Shown: piece by piece, positions 19,096 through 27,841 of the stretch
Layout of the letters: the number at the start of each line of letters is the position of its first letter
Numbering within the stretch: position 1 is the stretch's first letter
Source of the DNA: Cyanobacteria bacterium RU_5_0
GTDB taxonomy: Bacteria; Cyanobacteriota; Cyanobacteriia; Elainellales; Elainellaceae
Direction of reading: 5' to 3'
Length of the DNA: 47,456 bases
NCBI GenBank assembly: GCA_012033255.1
Contig: JAAUSF010000030.1
Location: 1-47,456 of the forward strand
The notes under the pieces: model-generated
Database searches by the model: none
What the model was told of the DNA's origin: nothing
The model's input: the letters and a program-made list of their open reading frames with translations, nothing else
Translations under genes and position numbers: made by a program

Positions 19096-19253
19096 AGCGC
19101 TACCCCCTCGATCGCCTCTACGAGGAGGTAGCGTATGTTGCCTATCATTTTCACTGGACTCACGAACAGGTGCTGACGATGGAGCATCCAGAGCGCCTGC
19201 GCTGGGTGAACGAGATTGCCAAGATCAATCAACGGTTGAATGAATCCGCTTAA
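19086..19253 (+). CDS. DUF6760-like small protein, probably made by -1 frameshift from the chaperone gene
   Basis: The frame from 19086 reads GG, VKRYPLDRLYEEVAYVAYHF and HWTHEQVLTMEHPERLRWVN to QRLNESA, which matches the small DUF6760 family of eCIS loci. It is open only back to a stop at 19065-19067 and contains no ATG, GTG or TTG before the conserved part; only a rare ATT (19074) exists. It is in the -1 frame relative to the upstream gene, and the overlap contains T-T-GGGGG-A (19084-19091), where a GGG-reading tRNA can slip back one base. A fusion of about 170 aa would parallel the lambda G/GT chaperones. A sequencing indel is the alternative. Confidence 0.65.
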   Translation, partial: GGVKRYPLDRLYEEVAYVAYHFHWTHEQVLTMEHPERLRWVNEIAKINQRLNESA

Positions 19254-19320
19254 CTGGCAGGATGCATGACACTAACGCATCCTAACAAGTTTGTCATTCC
19301 TTATTTCTCATTCTTTCATT

Positions 19321-19833
19321 ATGGTTTTACCCGGAATCAACGCGGTCTATACGGCTACCGGACTTCGGTTTGATCCCTATCGGAACTTCAATTTCTTTGT
19401 GGAAATTCAGGGCGTTCTGTCAGGCGGTTTTTCGGAATGTACTGGACTACAAGTCGAAACCGAAATCCAGGACTATCAGGAAGGTGGTGTGAATGAGTAC
19501 GTCCATCATTTTGCTGGACATACCAAGCATCCTCCACTCGTTCTGAAGCATGGACTCACTCCCATTGATGGACTGTGGGCATGGCATCAGGACAACGTGG
19601 AATCGGGTCGAGTTAAGCGACGAAATGGCACGATTTATCTACTCAACAAGAGCAAGGAACCGCTGATTTGGTGGAACTTCAAAAATGCCTTTCCATCCAA
19701 ATGGACTGGACCAGAGTTACAGGCGGCTTCAGGTGACGTAGCATTTGAAAGCGTCGAGTTAGTTCACCAGGGACTAAGCCGTCCCCGCTTGCTCACCTTG
19801 ATTACAGGTTTAGCCGCAGGGAGGAATTCTTAG
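19321..19833 (+). CDS. eCIS inner tube protein 2 (Afp5-like tube initiator)
   Basis: 170 aa from ATG 19321; a TTG at 19291 would add ten unconserved residues. No Shine-Dalgarno is obvious. It has the gp19-type features: DPYRNFNFFVEIQG, SECTGLQVETEIQDYQEGGV, LKHGLTPIDGLWAW, NFKNAFPSKWTGPELQ and DVAFESVELVHQ. The longer N-terminus and C-terminus relative to tube 1 suggest the adaptor ring between tube and spike hub, the role of Afp5 (inference from family and order). Confidence 0.9.
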   Translation: MVLPGINAVYTATGLRFDPYRNFNFFVEIQGVLSGGFSECTGLQVETEIQDYQEGGVNEYVHHFAGHTKHPPLVLKHGLTPIDGLWAWHQDNVESGRVKRRNGTIYLLNKSKEPLIWWNFKNAFPSKWTGPELQAASGDVAFESVELVHQGLSRPRLLTLITGLAAGRNS

Positions 19834-19835
19834 AT

Positions 19836-21257
19836 ATGTCAGGTTTAGATCGGTCAGATTATCCTCTGGAAGCAACTACTCCAGCCACGACTCAACCGCA
19901 AGACATCGCAACGTCTGCATGGGTTCAACGACTCGATCGCCGTCGAACTCACCCGGTTGGTGTGGTTGATCTGCGCCAATTTAGAACGCGATTTACAGGC
20001 ATTTCTCAGGCGATCGCTCGCCGTCTGGAATTCCTCAATCGACTCCAAATGCGATATGGCATCACCGATCAGGAAAACGCCCAACAGGTCGGTCTGATTC
20101 TGGTTGAACCATTCTCTCAACAATTACCGGATGATCATCTGGACACGTTCTCAACCGTTGCACAATCCATTGCAGCCCTCAAGGAGCATAACGTCCCAGA
20201 TCTGCCACTTCTCAAAGACAGCACCGATCTGACATCTCCTGCCCCAACGAACTCTACACCCGATGATTTTTATCATGCTTCCCCTGCCGGAACGTTCCGG
20301 GTTAGCCGTCAGGGAATGCCACGGATCAGCAATCCTGATTTCACTGGTTCTGAGGAGCAGAAAAATAGGGGAGATAGGGAAGATAGGAGAAATGGGGGAG
20401 ATAGGGGAGATGGGGGAGCAGAGTTCATTTCGACTCTACAGGAAAGTCAACCTTCTCAAATCTATGCTTCAGGACGTTCATCACCCTCACTCTTTTTCCA
20501 TTCCAGTAGTCAATCTATTAGATCGAATTCAAATAGCTCGAATTCACAGTCTATGCCACTTCAGCAACAGGTAATACGTTCATCTCAGATCACCAATAGT
20601 GCTGATTTGTCTACTGTTGTTGAACCGACTATTGAATCATCTAGTGTGTTGCCGATGATTCAAGGATCATCCACATTGTTACTTCGATCGCCGCCTCAAC
20701 AATTGCCTCAAAAGCACACGATGCTGAGGGCGATCGCCATTCCAAGCCAGCGCCAATCTTCTCACCCACTGCTCAACACAACGCCCATTCAGCGGGAATT
20801 GTCTCAGCCAGCCGCTAGTACAACGCCAGACCCCTTGAGACAGCGTTTAAATACGCAATCTTTAACCGGGGTAGGCGATCCAGTGATTGTTTCGGGCGAA
20901 ATTCCAGCGGAAACTGTTTTCTCGTCTCCACCCAGTATGATTTTGCAGAAAACCACGACTGGTAATACCGTAAGTGATGCCCTGGCATCCATGAATGAAA
21001 AACAAATTCCATCTAATTTACATTCGGTAAACAGTTTGTTCAATAACAATTCATTCGATCGAAATTGGAACCCTACTGGCAAATCAGCGTTGCAGGCTGC
21101 TCCTAACCTGTCAAATGATGGAGAGCGATCGCCTTCCAATCAACCCCATGAATTCCCCAAACAGTCTGTTAATATCCCGCAGATTGCGGAACAAGTAAGT
21201 CGGATCATTGCGCGTCAGTTAATTGTTGAGCGTGAGCGTCGGGGAGGCGATCGATGA
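19836..21257 (+). CDS. variable eCIS protein between tube and LysM hub (Afp6 position)
   Basis: 473 aa. The N-terminus (about 20-110) is conserved-looking and helical (WVQRLDRRRTHPVGVVDLRQF). A long Ser/Gln/Pro-rich disordered middle follows. The last 35 residues form a helix ending ISRIIARQLIVERERRG-like sequence. The disordered part contains a simple-repeat intrusion (about 170-190, RGDREDRRNGGDRGDGG) coded by GGGGAGATAG-type DNA. Its stop overlaps the next ATG (ATGA). It is of the type found next to the LysM protein in eCIS loci, but no function is established. A length-variable linker or cargo handler is possible. Confidence 0.7.
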   Translation: MSGLDRSDYPLEATTPATTQPQDIATSAWVQRLDRRRTHPVGVVDLRQFRTRFTGISQAIARRLEFLNRLQMRYGITDQENAQQVGLILVEPFSQQLPDDHLDTFSTVAQSIAALKEHNVPDLPLLKDSTDLTSPAPTNSTPDDFYHASPAGTFRVSRQGMPRISNPDFTGSEEQKNRGDREDRRNGGDRGDGGAEFISTLQESQPSQIYASGRSSPSLFFHSSSQSIRSNSNSSNSQSMPLQQQVIRSSQITNSADLSTVVEPTIESSSVLPMIQGSSTLLLRSPPQQLPQKHTMLRAIAIPSQRQSSHPLLNTTPIQRELSQPAASTTPDPLRQRLNTQSLTGVGDPVIVSGEIPAETVFSSPPSMILQKTTTGNTVSDALASMNEKQIPSNLHSVNSLFNNNSFDRNWNPTGKSALQAAPNLSNDGERSPSNQPHEFPKQSVNIPQIAEQVSRIIARQLIVERERRGGDR

Positions 21258-22024
21258 CTTTAGCCAAACTAACCATCACCCCCTACAGTTTGATCGATGG
21301 CAAGCTCCAGCCTTCTCAAACCCTCGATCCGATTAAGGCGATGTTTAACCCCACGTCTTACTCGATTAGCAAATCCGTTTCATGGACACCACCCAAAGAT
21401 TGTCCGACCGAAAAACTGTTCAACGCACCTCGTTTGGAATTCGCAGGCGGGGGGAGTCGTGTTCTGACGTTAGAGTTGTTCTTTGATGCCACTGCTCCCA
21501 TCAACGGCAGACGAATTGACGATGTTCGCCAAGAGACAGATAAGATTGTCAACTTAACGCGCATTGAGCGAGAGTCCCAGCAACCTCCCGTTTGCATGAT
21601 CTCCTGGGGCAGCCAGTCCAGTATCGGCTTAGTTGGGGCGCTGATCGAGGAAACTGTGGGAGAAGTTGTAGGGATTCCTGGATTGTCTCTGTTCAACAAA
21701 TCGCCCAGTGCTGGGTTAGACTTTCCCTTTAAGGGAGTTGTCACCAACCTGGAACAAAATTTTACGCTGTTCAAACGCAACGGTAAACCCGTTCGTGCCA
21801 CCTTAAATGTCAGGTTTACCGAATTCTTTGATCCAGAAGAAGACAAACGTTATACCGATCCAGAATTAACCACCCGTCAGATCAAACGAGGCGATACATT
21901 GAGCAGTATTGCCAGCGAGGCTTACAATGATCCAAAACGCTGGCGCGTCATTGCTGAAGCCAATGGGATTGATGATCCCCGCCGTTTAGAGATTGGTGAA
22001 ACGTTAACGATTCCTAAACAATAG
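21254..22024 (+). CDS. LysM-containing baseplate adaptor (Afp7-like)
   Basis: 256 aa, overlapping the upstream stop by ATGA. The N-terminal part (FNPTSYSISKSVSW, APRLEFAGGGSRVLTLELFF) is the conserved core of the eCIS gp53-like adaptor. Residues about 208-256 form a LysM domain (IKRGDTLSSIASEAYNDPKR to LTIPKQ). In eCIS particles this protein links tube and spike hub. The LysM here binds partner proteins or peptidoglycan. Confidence 0.9.
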   Translation: MTLAKLTITPYSLIDGKLQPSQTLDPIKAMFNPTSYSISKSVSWTPPKDCPTEKLFNAPRLEFAGGGSRVLTLELFFDATAPINGRRIDDVRQETDKIVNLTRIERESQQPPVCMISWGSQSSIGLVGALIEETVGEVVGIPGLSLFNKSPSAGLDFPFKGVVTNLEQNFTLFKRNGKPVRATLNVRFTEFFDPEEDKRYTDPELTTRQIKRGDTLSSIASEAYNDPKRWRVIAEANGIDDPRRLEIGETLTIPKQ

Positions 22025-22061
22025 CGATCGTGTTCTATTTCCCAAACCATAATCCAAACCC

Positions 22062-23165
22062 ATGTTATCCAAACCCACTTCACTCCCCCGGTTGGCAGAG
22101 TTTGATATTCGGATCGACGATTTGCCACTGCTTGATTCAGAAGAGTTTCAAGTGATTCGTATCACTGTTGATGACACGGTGGATATGCCCAGCATGTTTA
22201 GCATCGAATTTGCCAATTTGGGAGGGTTGGAGGTGGGGAAAAGCCTGGAGGCAAGCATTGAAATCATTGATAACTCCCAATTCAATGTGGGTAGAACGGT
22301 TGAGATTCGACTCGGATATCTCGGTCAGTTAACTCCTGTGATCCGGGGAGAAATTACCAGTCTGGAGGCAGAATTTACTTGCGATCGTCCCATGAATTTG
22401 CTTGTACGAGGATATGATCATCGTCATCGATTACAACGAGGACGCAAAACACAAACCTTTACCCAAGTGAAAGATAGTGATATCGCCAGGAGAATCACTG
22501 TCGCCGCAGGGCTAGGACACACGGAAAGCGGCAGAGATACGATCGAAGATACAGAGGTCGTCCATGAGTATGTCATGCAGGTAAATCAGACAGACATGGA
22601 GTTTCTTCAGGAACGAGCGGCTCTCATCCATTACGAAGTGATTGTCAAAGATAAGGTGCTGTTTTTTCGACCGATCGGCAATGCGAATCGTGTGCGTTCC
22701 AGCCTGACCTTTCAAGAAGATTTGGTAGAGTTTTATCCGCGTCTTTCGGCGAAGGAGCAGGTTAGCTCTGTGACTGTTCGGAGTTGGAATCCGCAAATGA
22801 AAGAGATGGTTGCCTATACTGCCCGGAGTAGTGATGCCGTTTCTAAAATGGGCGGTGACCAGACGGGTGCTGAAGTGAGTACTAGTGCATTTGGCAACAC
22901 GGTTGAGGTGATCAGCGATCGCCGGGTTGAAACTCAGTCCGAAGCCAAACAAATTGCGATCGCTCAGTTTAATGATGCCATCCTGGGATTTATCACCAGC
23001 GAAGGCGTGTGTCGGGGACGACCTGATTTACTCGCCAACACAGTGGTTCACATCGACGGACTTGGCGATCGCTTCAGTGGTGAATACTACGTCGTGTCTG
23101 CTAGCCATCGCTATGAGCAGATTGGTTATTATACCCATTTCACCGTTCGGAGGAATGCATCATGA
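22062..23165 (+). CDS. VgrG-like spike hub, gp27-like half (Afp8 N-terminal part)
   Basis: 367 aa. It starts LPRLAEFDIRIDDLPL and contains VDMPSMFSIEFANL and RGYDHRHRLQRGRKTQTF, typical of the gp27/VgrG N-terminal ring (phage late control D family). The next gene starts inside its stop (ATGA) and carries the gp5-like part, so the usual single Afp8 polypeptide is split in two. No clear ribosome site precedes ATG 22062. Confidence 0.88.
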   Translation: MLSKPTSLPRLAEFDIRIDDLPLLDSEEFQVIRITVDDTVDMPSMFSIEFANLGGLEVGKSLEASIEIIDNSQFNVGRTVEIRLGYLGQLTPVIRGEITSLEAEFTCDRPMNLLVRGYDHRHRLQRGRKTQTFTQVKDSDIARRITVAAGLGHTESGRDTIEDTEVVHEYVMQVNQTDMEFLQERAALIHYEVIVKDKVLFFRPIGNANRVRSSLTFQEDLVEFYPRLSAKEQVSSVTVRSWNPQMKEMVAYTARSSDAVSKMGGDQTGAEVSTSAFGNTVEVISDRRVETQSEAKQIAIAQFNDAILGFITSEGVCRGRPDLLANTVVHIDGLGDRFSGEYYVVSASHRYEQIGYYTHFTVRRNAS

Positions 23166-23824
23166 ATTTATTGAATACGTTACTTGAGCCGCAAACGCAA
23201 AAGGGCTACCGCATTTATGGAGTTGTCATTGGTATCGTTACAAACAATCAAGACAAACAGAACCTGGGTCGGGTGCAAGTCCGATTTCCCTGGTTGGATG
23301 ATCAAAATACAAGCAACTGGGCACGGATTGCTTCCCCAATGGCAGGTGCCGATCGCGGCATCTATTTTCTACCAGAAATTGACGATGAAGTGTTAGTCGT
23401 TTTTGAACAAGGAGACGTTCGCTTTCCCTATGTTTTGGGGGTTCTCTGGAATGGGAAAGATAAGCCACCAGCAACAAATGAAGACGGGAAAAATAATATT
23501 CGTCTGATTAAGTCGCGCAGTGGTCATCTGATTCGCTTAGATGATACAAACGGTGCCGAAAAAATTGAGATTATTGACAAAAGTGGTGAAAATCAGATTG
23601 TTTTTGATACCAGTAACAATGCGATCGCCATTACTGCTACACAAGACATCACCCTCTCCGCTAGAAACATTACTCTGTCTGCTCAACAAGGCACTCTCAA
23701 ATTAGAAGCCAATTCCATTGAACTGGATGCTTCAAGCACAATTCAGATGCAGGCAAAGGCTCAATTGAATGCAGAGGCTAATGGCGTGATGACGCTCAAA
23801 GGCAAGCCCATTAACCTGAACTAA
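23162..23824 (+). CDS. gp5-like spike protein (VgrG OB fold plus beta-needle)
   Basis: 220 aa, overlapping the hub gene by four bases, with GGAGGAA upstream. Residues about 17-105 form the gp5/VgrG OB domain (LGRVQVRFPWLDD, GIYFLPEIDDEVLVVF). The C-terminal third is a repetitive beta-helix needle of alternating hydrophobic and polar residues (ITLSARNITLSAQQGTLKLE, then IELDASS). It trimerises under the PAAR tip. It is equivalent to the C-terminal half of Afp8. Confidence 0.9.
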   Translation: MNLLNTLLEPQTQKGYRIYGVVIGIVTNNQDKQNLGRVQVRFPWLDDQNTSNWARIASPMAGADRGIYFLPEIDDEVLVVFEQGDVRFPYVLGVLWNGKDKPPATNEDGKNNIRLIKSRSGHLIRLDDTNGAEKIEIIDKSGENQIVFDTSNNAIAITATQDITLSARNITLSAQQGTLKLEANSIELDASSTIQMQAKAQLNAEANGVMTLKGKPINLN

Positions 23825-23883
23825 AATAAGCACTGCCTACCCTCTACCCCTCCACTCCTCCACTCCTCCACCCCTCCACCCCT

Positions 23884-24270
23884 ATGCCTCTTCCCGCAGC
23901 CAAACAAGGCGATCGCATCTTTGCGATCGACATTCACATGGTGATCGATCCATCTTCCTCAACTTCGATTCCGCTGTCCCACCCCTTTGATGGGGTGATT
24001 AACGGCAACCTCAGCCCGGATATCAACATCATGGGAAAACCTGCCGCAACGGTTGGCAGTACGGCGGAGAATATGCCCCCTCACATTCCTACTTTGGGAA
24101 CCTTTCAAACGCCTCCCACCAATCGTGGCACCATTCAGAATGGCAGCCCAACGGTCAATATCAACGGTAAACCGGCTGTCCGTAACGGTGATCTGGCTTT
24201 AACCTGCAATGACCCGGCTGACTTACCCGTCGGACAGGTGATAGCCGACGGAACTGTATTTATTGGGTGA
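23884..24270 (+). CDS. PAAR-type spike tip protein (Afp10-like)
   Basis: 128 aa. It opens with LPAAKQGDRIFAIDIHMV and has glycine- and proline-rich turns typical of PAAR (INIMGKPAATVGST, VNINGKPAVRNGD). It sits directly after the spike gene. There is no Shine-Dalgarno; the 59-bp gap is a CTCCAC-type pyrimidine tract right up to the ATG. The C-terminus ends with the fold (VIADGTVFIG), so no toxin is attached. Confidence 0.88.
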   Translation: MPLPAAKQGDRIFAIDIHMVIDPSSSTSIPLSHPFDGVINGNLSPDINIMGKPAATVGSTAENMPPHIPTLGTFQTPPTNRGTIQNGSPTVNINGKPAVRNGDLALTCNDPADLPVGQVIADGTVFIG

Positions 24271-24287
24271 ATGACCAGGAGTTTTTT

Positions 24288-24689
24288 ATGGTTAGACCAT
24301 TTTTAGGAATTGGTGTCGGATTTCCTGTAAGCCTCGATCGATCGGGTCAGATTATCCTGGCAGCCTACGAAGAAAGTGTGCGTCAGTCTATCTGGATCAT
24401 TCTGGGGACAGCTAAAGGAGAACGGGTGATGCGTCCTGACTTTGGCTGTAGTATTTATGATCTAGTGTTTGAAATGCAGACCGCTGCTACGGCTGGAAAT
24501 GTAGCTCAAGTGGTGCAAGATGCCTTACTGCAATTTGAACCTCGGATTGATGTGATTAATGTTCAAGTCATGCCTCAATCCGATCAGGAGGGGGAAAAGC
24601 TGATGATCAGTATCGATTATCGAGTTCGCACGACAAACAATGCCTTTAACCTGGTTTATCCGTTTTATCTCGAAAGGAGTGCAGGCTAA
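24288..24689 (+). CDS. gp25-like baseplate protein (Afp9-like)
   Basis: 133 aa from ATG 24288, which has AGGAG seven bases upstream; a GTG at 24267 overlapping the PAAR stop would add seven residues. It carries gp25/lysozyme-like baseplate features: FPVSLDRSGQIILAAYEESV, QSIWIILGTAKGERVMRPDF and GCSIYDLVFE. It shares one base with the ATG of the next gene. It is a sheath initiator in the baseplate wedge. Confidence 0.9.
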   Translation: MVRPFLGIGVGFPVSLDRSGQIILAAYEESVRQSIWIILGTAKGERVMRPDFGCSIYDLVFEMQTAATAGNVAQVVQDALLQFEPRIDVINVQVMPQSDQEGEKLMISIDYRVRTTNNAFNLVYPFYLERSAG

Positions 24690-27600
24690 TGGTCACTCCT
24701 CCCCTCGTCGATCCGCGAACTGCAACCGACATCAGCAGACAGGTTCAGCGTCTTCTGGCAGAATATGTGCGATCGTTTCGGCAACCGACTGATCCGGTTA
24801 ATCCTGAACAAGTTAATCCTGAACAACTGAGAGGCGTAGAAGCGGGACTGGTCAACATCTTTGCCCGATTTTCTGAACTGATTATTCAGCGACTCAATCA
24901 AGTACCCGACAAAAACTTGCTCGCCTTCTTAGATTTGTTGGGCGCTTCCCGTTTACCCCCTCAAGCCGCACGAGTGCCACTCACCTTTACGTTAGTAACT
25001 GGGGCGATCGTTGATGGTGTTGTTCCGGCTGGAACCCAGGTTGCGGCTCCTCCGATTGAGGGAGAAACGAACCCAGTCATCTTTGAAACGGAACGGGAGT
25101 TGGTTGTCACCGCTGCTAAGCTAACGTCGCTGTTTGTGCGTGATCCGCAGCAGGATACTTACAGCATTCTTGACGCGGTGATTACATCAGGCATATCAAC
25201 AGGTGCTGCGATTTTTCGCGGCAATCAGCCTATTGAACATATCTTCTATGTCGGACAGCAAAACCTGCTCAGCTTTTCTGAAATTACAAATTTGACTTTA
25301 ACTCTGGATCTGGTGACACCGTTGGGCGATACAGCAGGCGATGCAGAGGAAGATGCAAGAGAAGAAGATGCAAGAGAAACAGTGGAATGGCAAGCTTGGA
25401 ACGGCGCAGAATGGGCAGTTTTGCAGCCAACTAACGATCGCACCCAAGGATTCACTCAAGCGGGTCAAAACTCAATCGCCTTTAACAACCTGACGATCGT
25501 GCCACTTCATGCCGTGAATTCGCTAGAAAATCGCTGGTTGCGCTGTCGCTTGCTCACCCCCATCACCCAAAATCCCCAACCGCAGGCTGGCAGGGTGCGA
25601 GTGAATTCACTACCTCAAATTCGCAGCATTGGCATGGAAGCGAGGATTAATCGCACTGGATTGGCAATAACTACCGCCTTCAGCAATACCCTGCCGGTGG
25701 ATCTGAGCCAAGACTTCTTTCCGTTGGGTGAAAAACCCAAATTTGGCGATACGCTGTATCTGACCCATCGGGAGGCATTCCTACCCGGTGCAACGGTTCG
25801 TTTGGAGATCACCCTCACCAATCCGGCAACGGGAGGAGTGACCCCGCCACCCATTGGCTCTGTTTTCACAAACGGTAATCCTGTAATTCAGTGGGAGTTT
25901 TGGACTGGGGAACGCTGGAGTGAATTGAGGACGCTGGCAAATTTTCAAGACAGCACTGCCGATTTCACCACATCTGGCACAGTTAGATTTACCTTACCGA
26001 CCATTACACCAGTCACGACCATTAACGGTGTAGAAGGTGTTTGGATTCGCGTGCGATTAGTCGGCGGCAACTATGGCACAGAAGACAGAAGATATGTCCC
26101 GATTAATAATAATCCAGAAGAAGGGTATGAGTTGACACCTGCAACCCTGGCTCCTCCCTCAATTCGATCGATCGCCCTTAGCTACGAACTCACCCAGTCC
26201 GCTGCACCCGATGCCATCTTGTCCTACAACGATTTGGTTTACTCCGATAATCTGGCTGAATCGGCACAACCCTTTTCCCCCTTCCAGCCTACATCTGTCA
26301 CCCAACCCACGCTCTATTTCGGGTTAACGCTGCCTCCGGAACGATCGATCGTTCCCAATCGCCCGATCAGTCTATTCCATCGTTTGGCTGACGTTCAATA
26401 TGATGAACTATCCATTCCTATTGCACCCAACCGTGAACAGCCGCGTCTGATCTGGGACTATCACAATGGGCAGCACTGGCGATCGCTGCCGGTTCGGGAT
26501 GAGACTGAAGCCTTCACCCGCTCAGGCTTGCTAGAATTTCTGCCGCCTGCCGATTTCGCGTTACACGCTGAGTTAGGGTTAACACCGCAATACTGGCTAC
26601 GAGTGCGATGGGATAGCGGTAACTACGCCATCGAACCCCGCCTCCAGCGCGTGTTCTCAAATACCACAATGGCAGCCCAAACCGTCACCCTGCGAAATCA
26701 GATTCTTGGCTCCAGCAATGGCAATGAAAACCAAACGTTTTTTACCCTCCAGACTCCTGTTTTAGCAGGGCAACAGCTAGAAGTGCGGGAACTGGAACGA
26801 CCTTCAGCCCAGGAACAAGCCAAACTGTACCAGGAAGAAGGAGAGGATGCCATTCGGATGCTGCCAGGACAACCGCAAGAGATTTGGGTGCGCTGGCATC
26901 AGGTGCCTGACTTTTATGGGTCGGGTTCACACGATCGCCACTATACCCTGAACCACCTCACAGGTGAAATTCGCTTTGGCAACAGCATCAATGGACTGAT
27001 TCCACCCCTCGGAACAGGCAACATCCGCATGTCTCGCTATCAGACGGGCGGCGGCACCGTTGGCAATCGGGCGGTAAACACCATTGTGCAACTCAATACC
27101 ACTGTCCCGTATGTGGATGCCGTGACCAATTTAGAACCTGCTGCCGGTGGAGCCGCCGCCGAAAGCCTGGATCGGTTGAGAGAACGTGCCCCCCGCCAAA
27201 TTCGTCACCGCGATCGCGCTGTCACTCTAGAAGATTACGAAGATCTGGCGCTGCTGGCTTCTCCAGAAGTTGCACGGGCAAAGTGCGTCCCTCTCTACAA
27301 TCTTGCCCTTGACCCCGATACTACCCAAGTCCGTCCCGGCACCCTCAGCCTGATCCTCATTCCTCGTGCCGATACTCCCAAGCCCTCTCCCAGCCTGGAA
27401 CTGATCAACCGAGTGCAGACCTATCTCGATCGCCGCCGCCTCCCCAACGCTGAACTGATCGTCGTCCATCCCCGCTACGTTCCCGTTGATGTCACCGTCG
27501 AAATCGCCCTCACCACCCCCGAAGTTGCCACTACCGTTGAGTCAACCGTTCTCCAAACCCTCGATCGCTTCCTTCATCCCCTCACAGGCGGATTCGACGG

Positions 27601-27766
27601 CACCGGCTGGGATTTCGGACGCCAACCCCACAAATCCGACTTCTACGCCCTCCTCGAAGCCATTCCCGGCATCGATCACATTCGTACTCTGCAAACTCCT
27701 GAAATTAATGCAGGAAACTACTTCCTCGTCTATTCAGGAACCCATCAAATTCGGCTGATTCTGTAG
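24689..27766 (+). CDS. baseplate J-like wedge protein 1 (Afp11-like)
   Basis: 1025 aa, overlapping the gp25 stop by one base. The N-terminus includes a 15-bp tandem duplication (VNPEQVNPEQ). The middle consists of repeated beta domains with IWDYHNGQHWRSLP- and WEFWTGERWSELRTL-type motifs. The C-terminal 170 residues hold the conserved wedge core: LDRLRERAPRQIRHRDRAVT, LEDYEDLALLASPEVARAKC and FLHPLTGGFDGTGWDFGR. It forms the iris of the baseplate. A short acidic repeat (DAEEDAREEDARE) lies near residue 220. Confidence 0.92.
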   Translation: MVTPPLVDPRTATDISRQVQRLLAEYVRSFRQPTDPVNPEQVNPEQLRGVEAGLVNIFARFSELIIQRLNQVPDKNLLAFLDLLGASRLPPQAARVPLTFTLVTGAIVDGVVPAGTQVAAPPIEGETNPVIFETERELVVTAAKLTSLFVRDPQQDTYSILDAVITSGISTGAAIFRGNQPIEHIFYVGQQNLLSFSEITNLTLTLDLVTPLGDTAGDAEEDAREEDARETVEWQAWNGAEWAVLQPTNDRTQGFTQAGQNSIAFNNLTIVPLHAVNSLENRWLRCRLLTPITQNPQPQAGRVRVNSLPQIRSIGMEARINRTGLAITTAFSNTLPVDLSQDFFPLGEKPKFGDTLYLTHREAFLPGATVRLEITLTNPATGGVTPPPIGSVFTNGNPVIQWEFWTGERWSELRTLANFQDSTADFTTSGTVRFTLPTITPVTTINGVEGVWIRVRLVGGNYGTEDRRYVPINNNPEEGYELTPATLAPPSIRSIALSYELTQSAAPDAILSYNDLVYSDNLAESAQPFSPFQPTSVTQPTLYFGLTLPPERSIVPNRPISLFHRLADVQYDELSIPIAPNREQPRLIWDYHNGQHWRSLPVRDETEAFTRSGLLEFLPPADFALHAELGLTPQYWLRVRWDSGNYAIEPRLQRVFSNTTMAAQTVTLRNQILGSSNGNENQTFFTLQTPVLAGQQLEVRELERPSAQEQAKLYQEEGEDAIRMLPGQPQEIWVRWHQVPDFYGSGSHDRHYTLNHLTGEIRFGNSINGLIPPLGTGNIRMSRYQTGGGTVGNRAVNTIVQLNTTVPYVDAVTNLEPAAGGAAAESLDRLRERAPRQIRHRDRAVTLEDYEDLALLASPEVARAKCVPLYNLALDPDTTQVRPGTLSLILIPRADTPKPSPSLELINRVQTYLDRRRLPNAELIVVHPRYVPVDVTVEIALTTPEVATTVESTVLQTLDRFLHPLTGGFDGTGWDFGRQPHKSDFYALLEAIPGIDHIRTLQTPEINAGNYFLVYSGTHQIRLIL

Positions 27767-27841
27767 GGAATGGGGAATGGGTTCTTAATTAGTACTCATC
27801 GCTCCTCCCTTCTCCTTCGTCCTTCATCCCTCATCCCTCTT

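Noticed and set aside
22062..23824. VgrG/PAAR genes considered as a type VI secretion system
   Set aside because: No TssJLM membrane complex, ClpV, or TssB/C pair is present. The sheath and tube are of the phage/eCIS type.
27770..27841. N-terminal extension of the second baseplate J protein
   Set aside because: The extra 24 residues translate a CTTC-rich spacer. The family start lies at ATG 27842.
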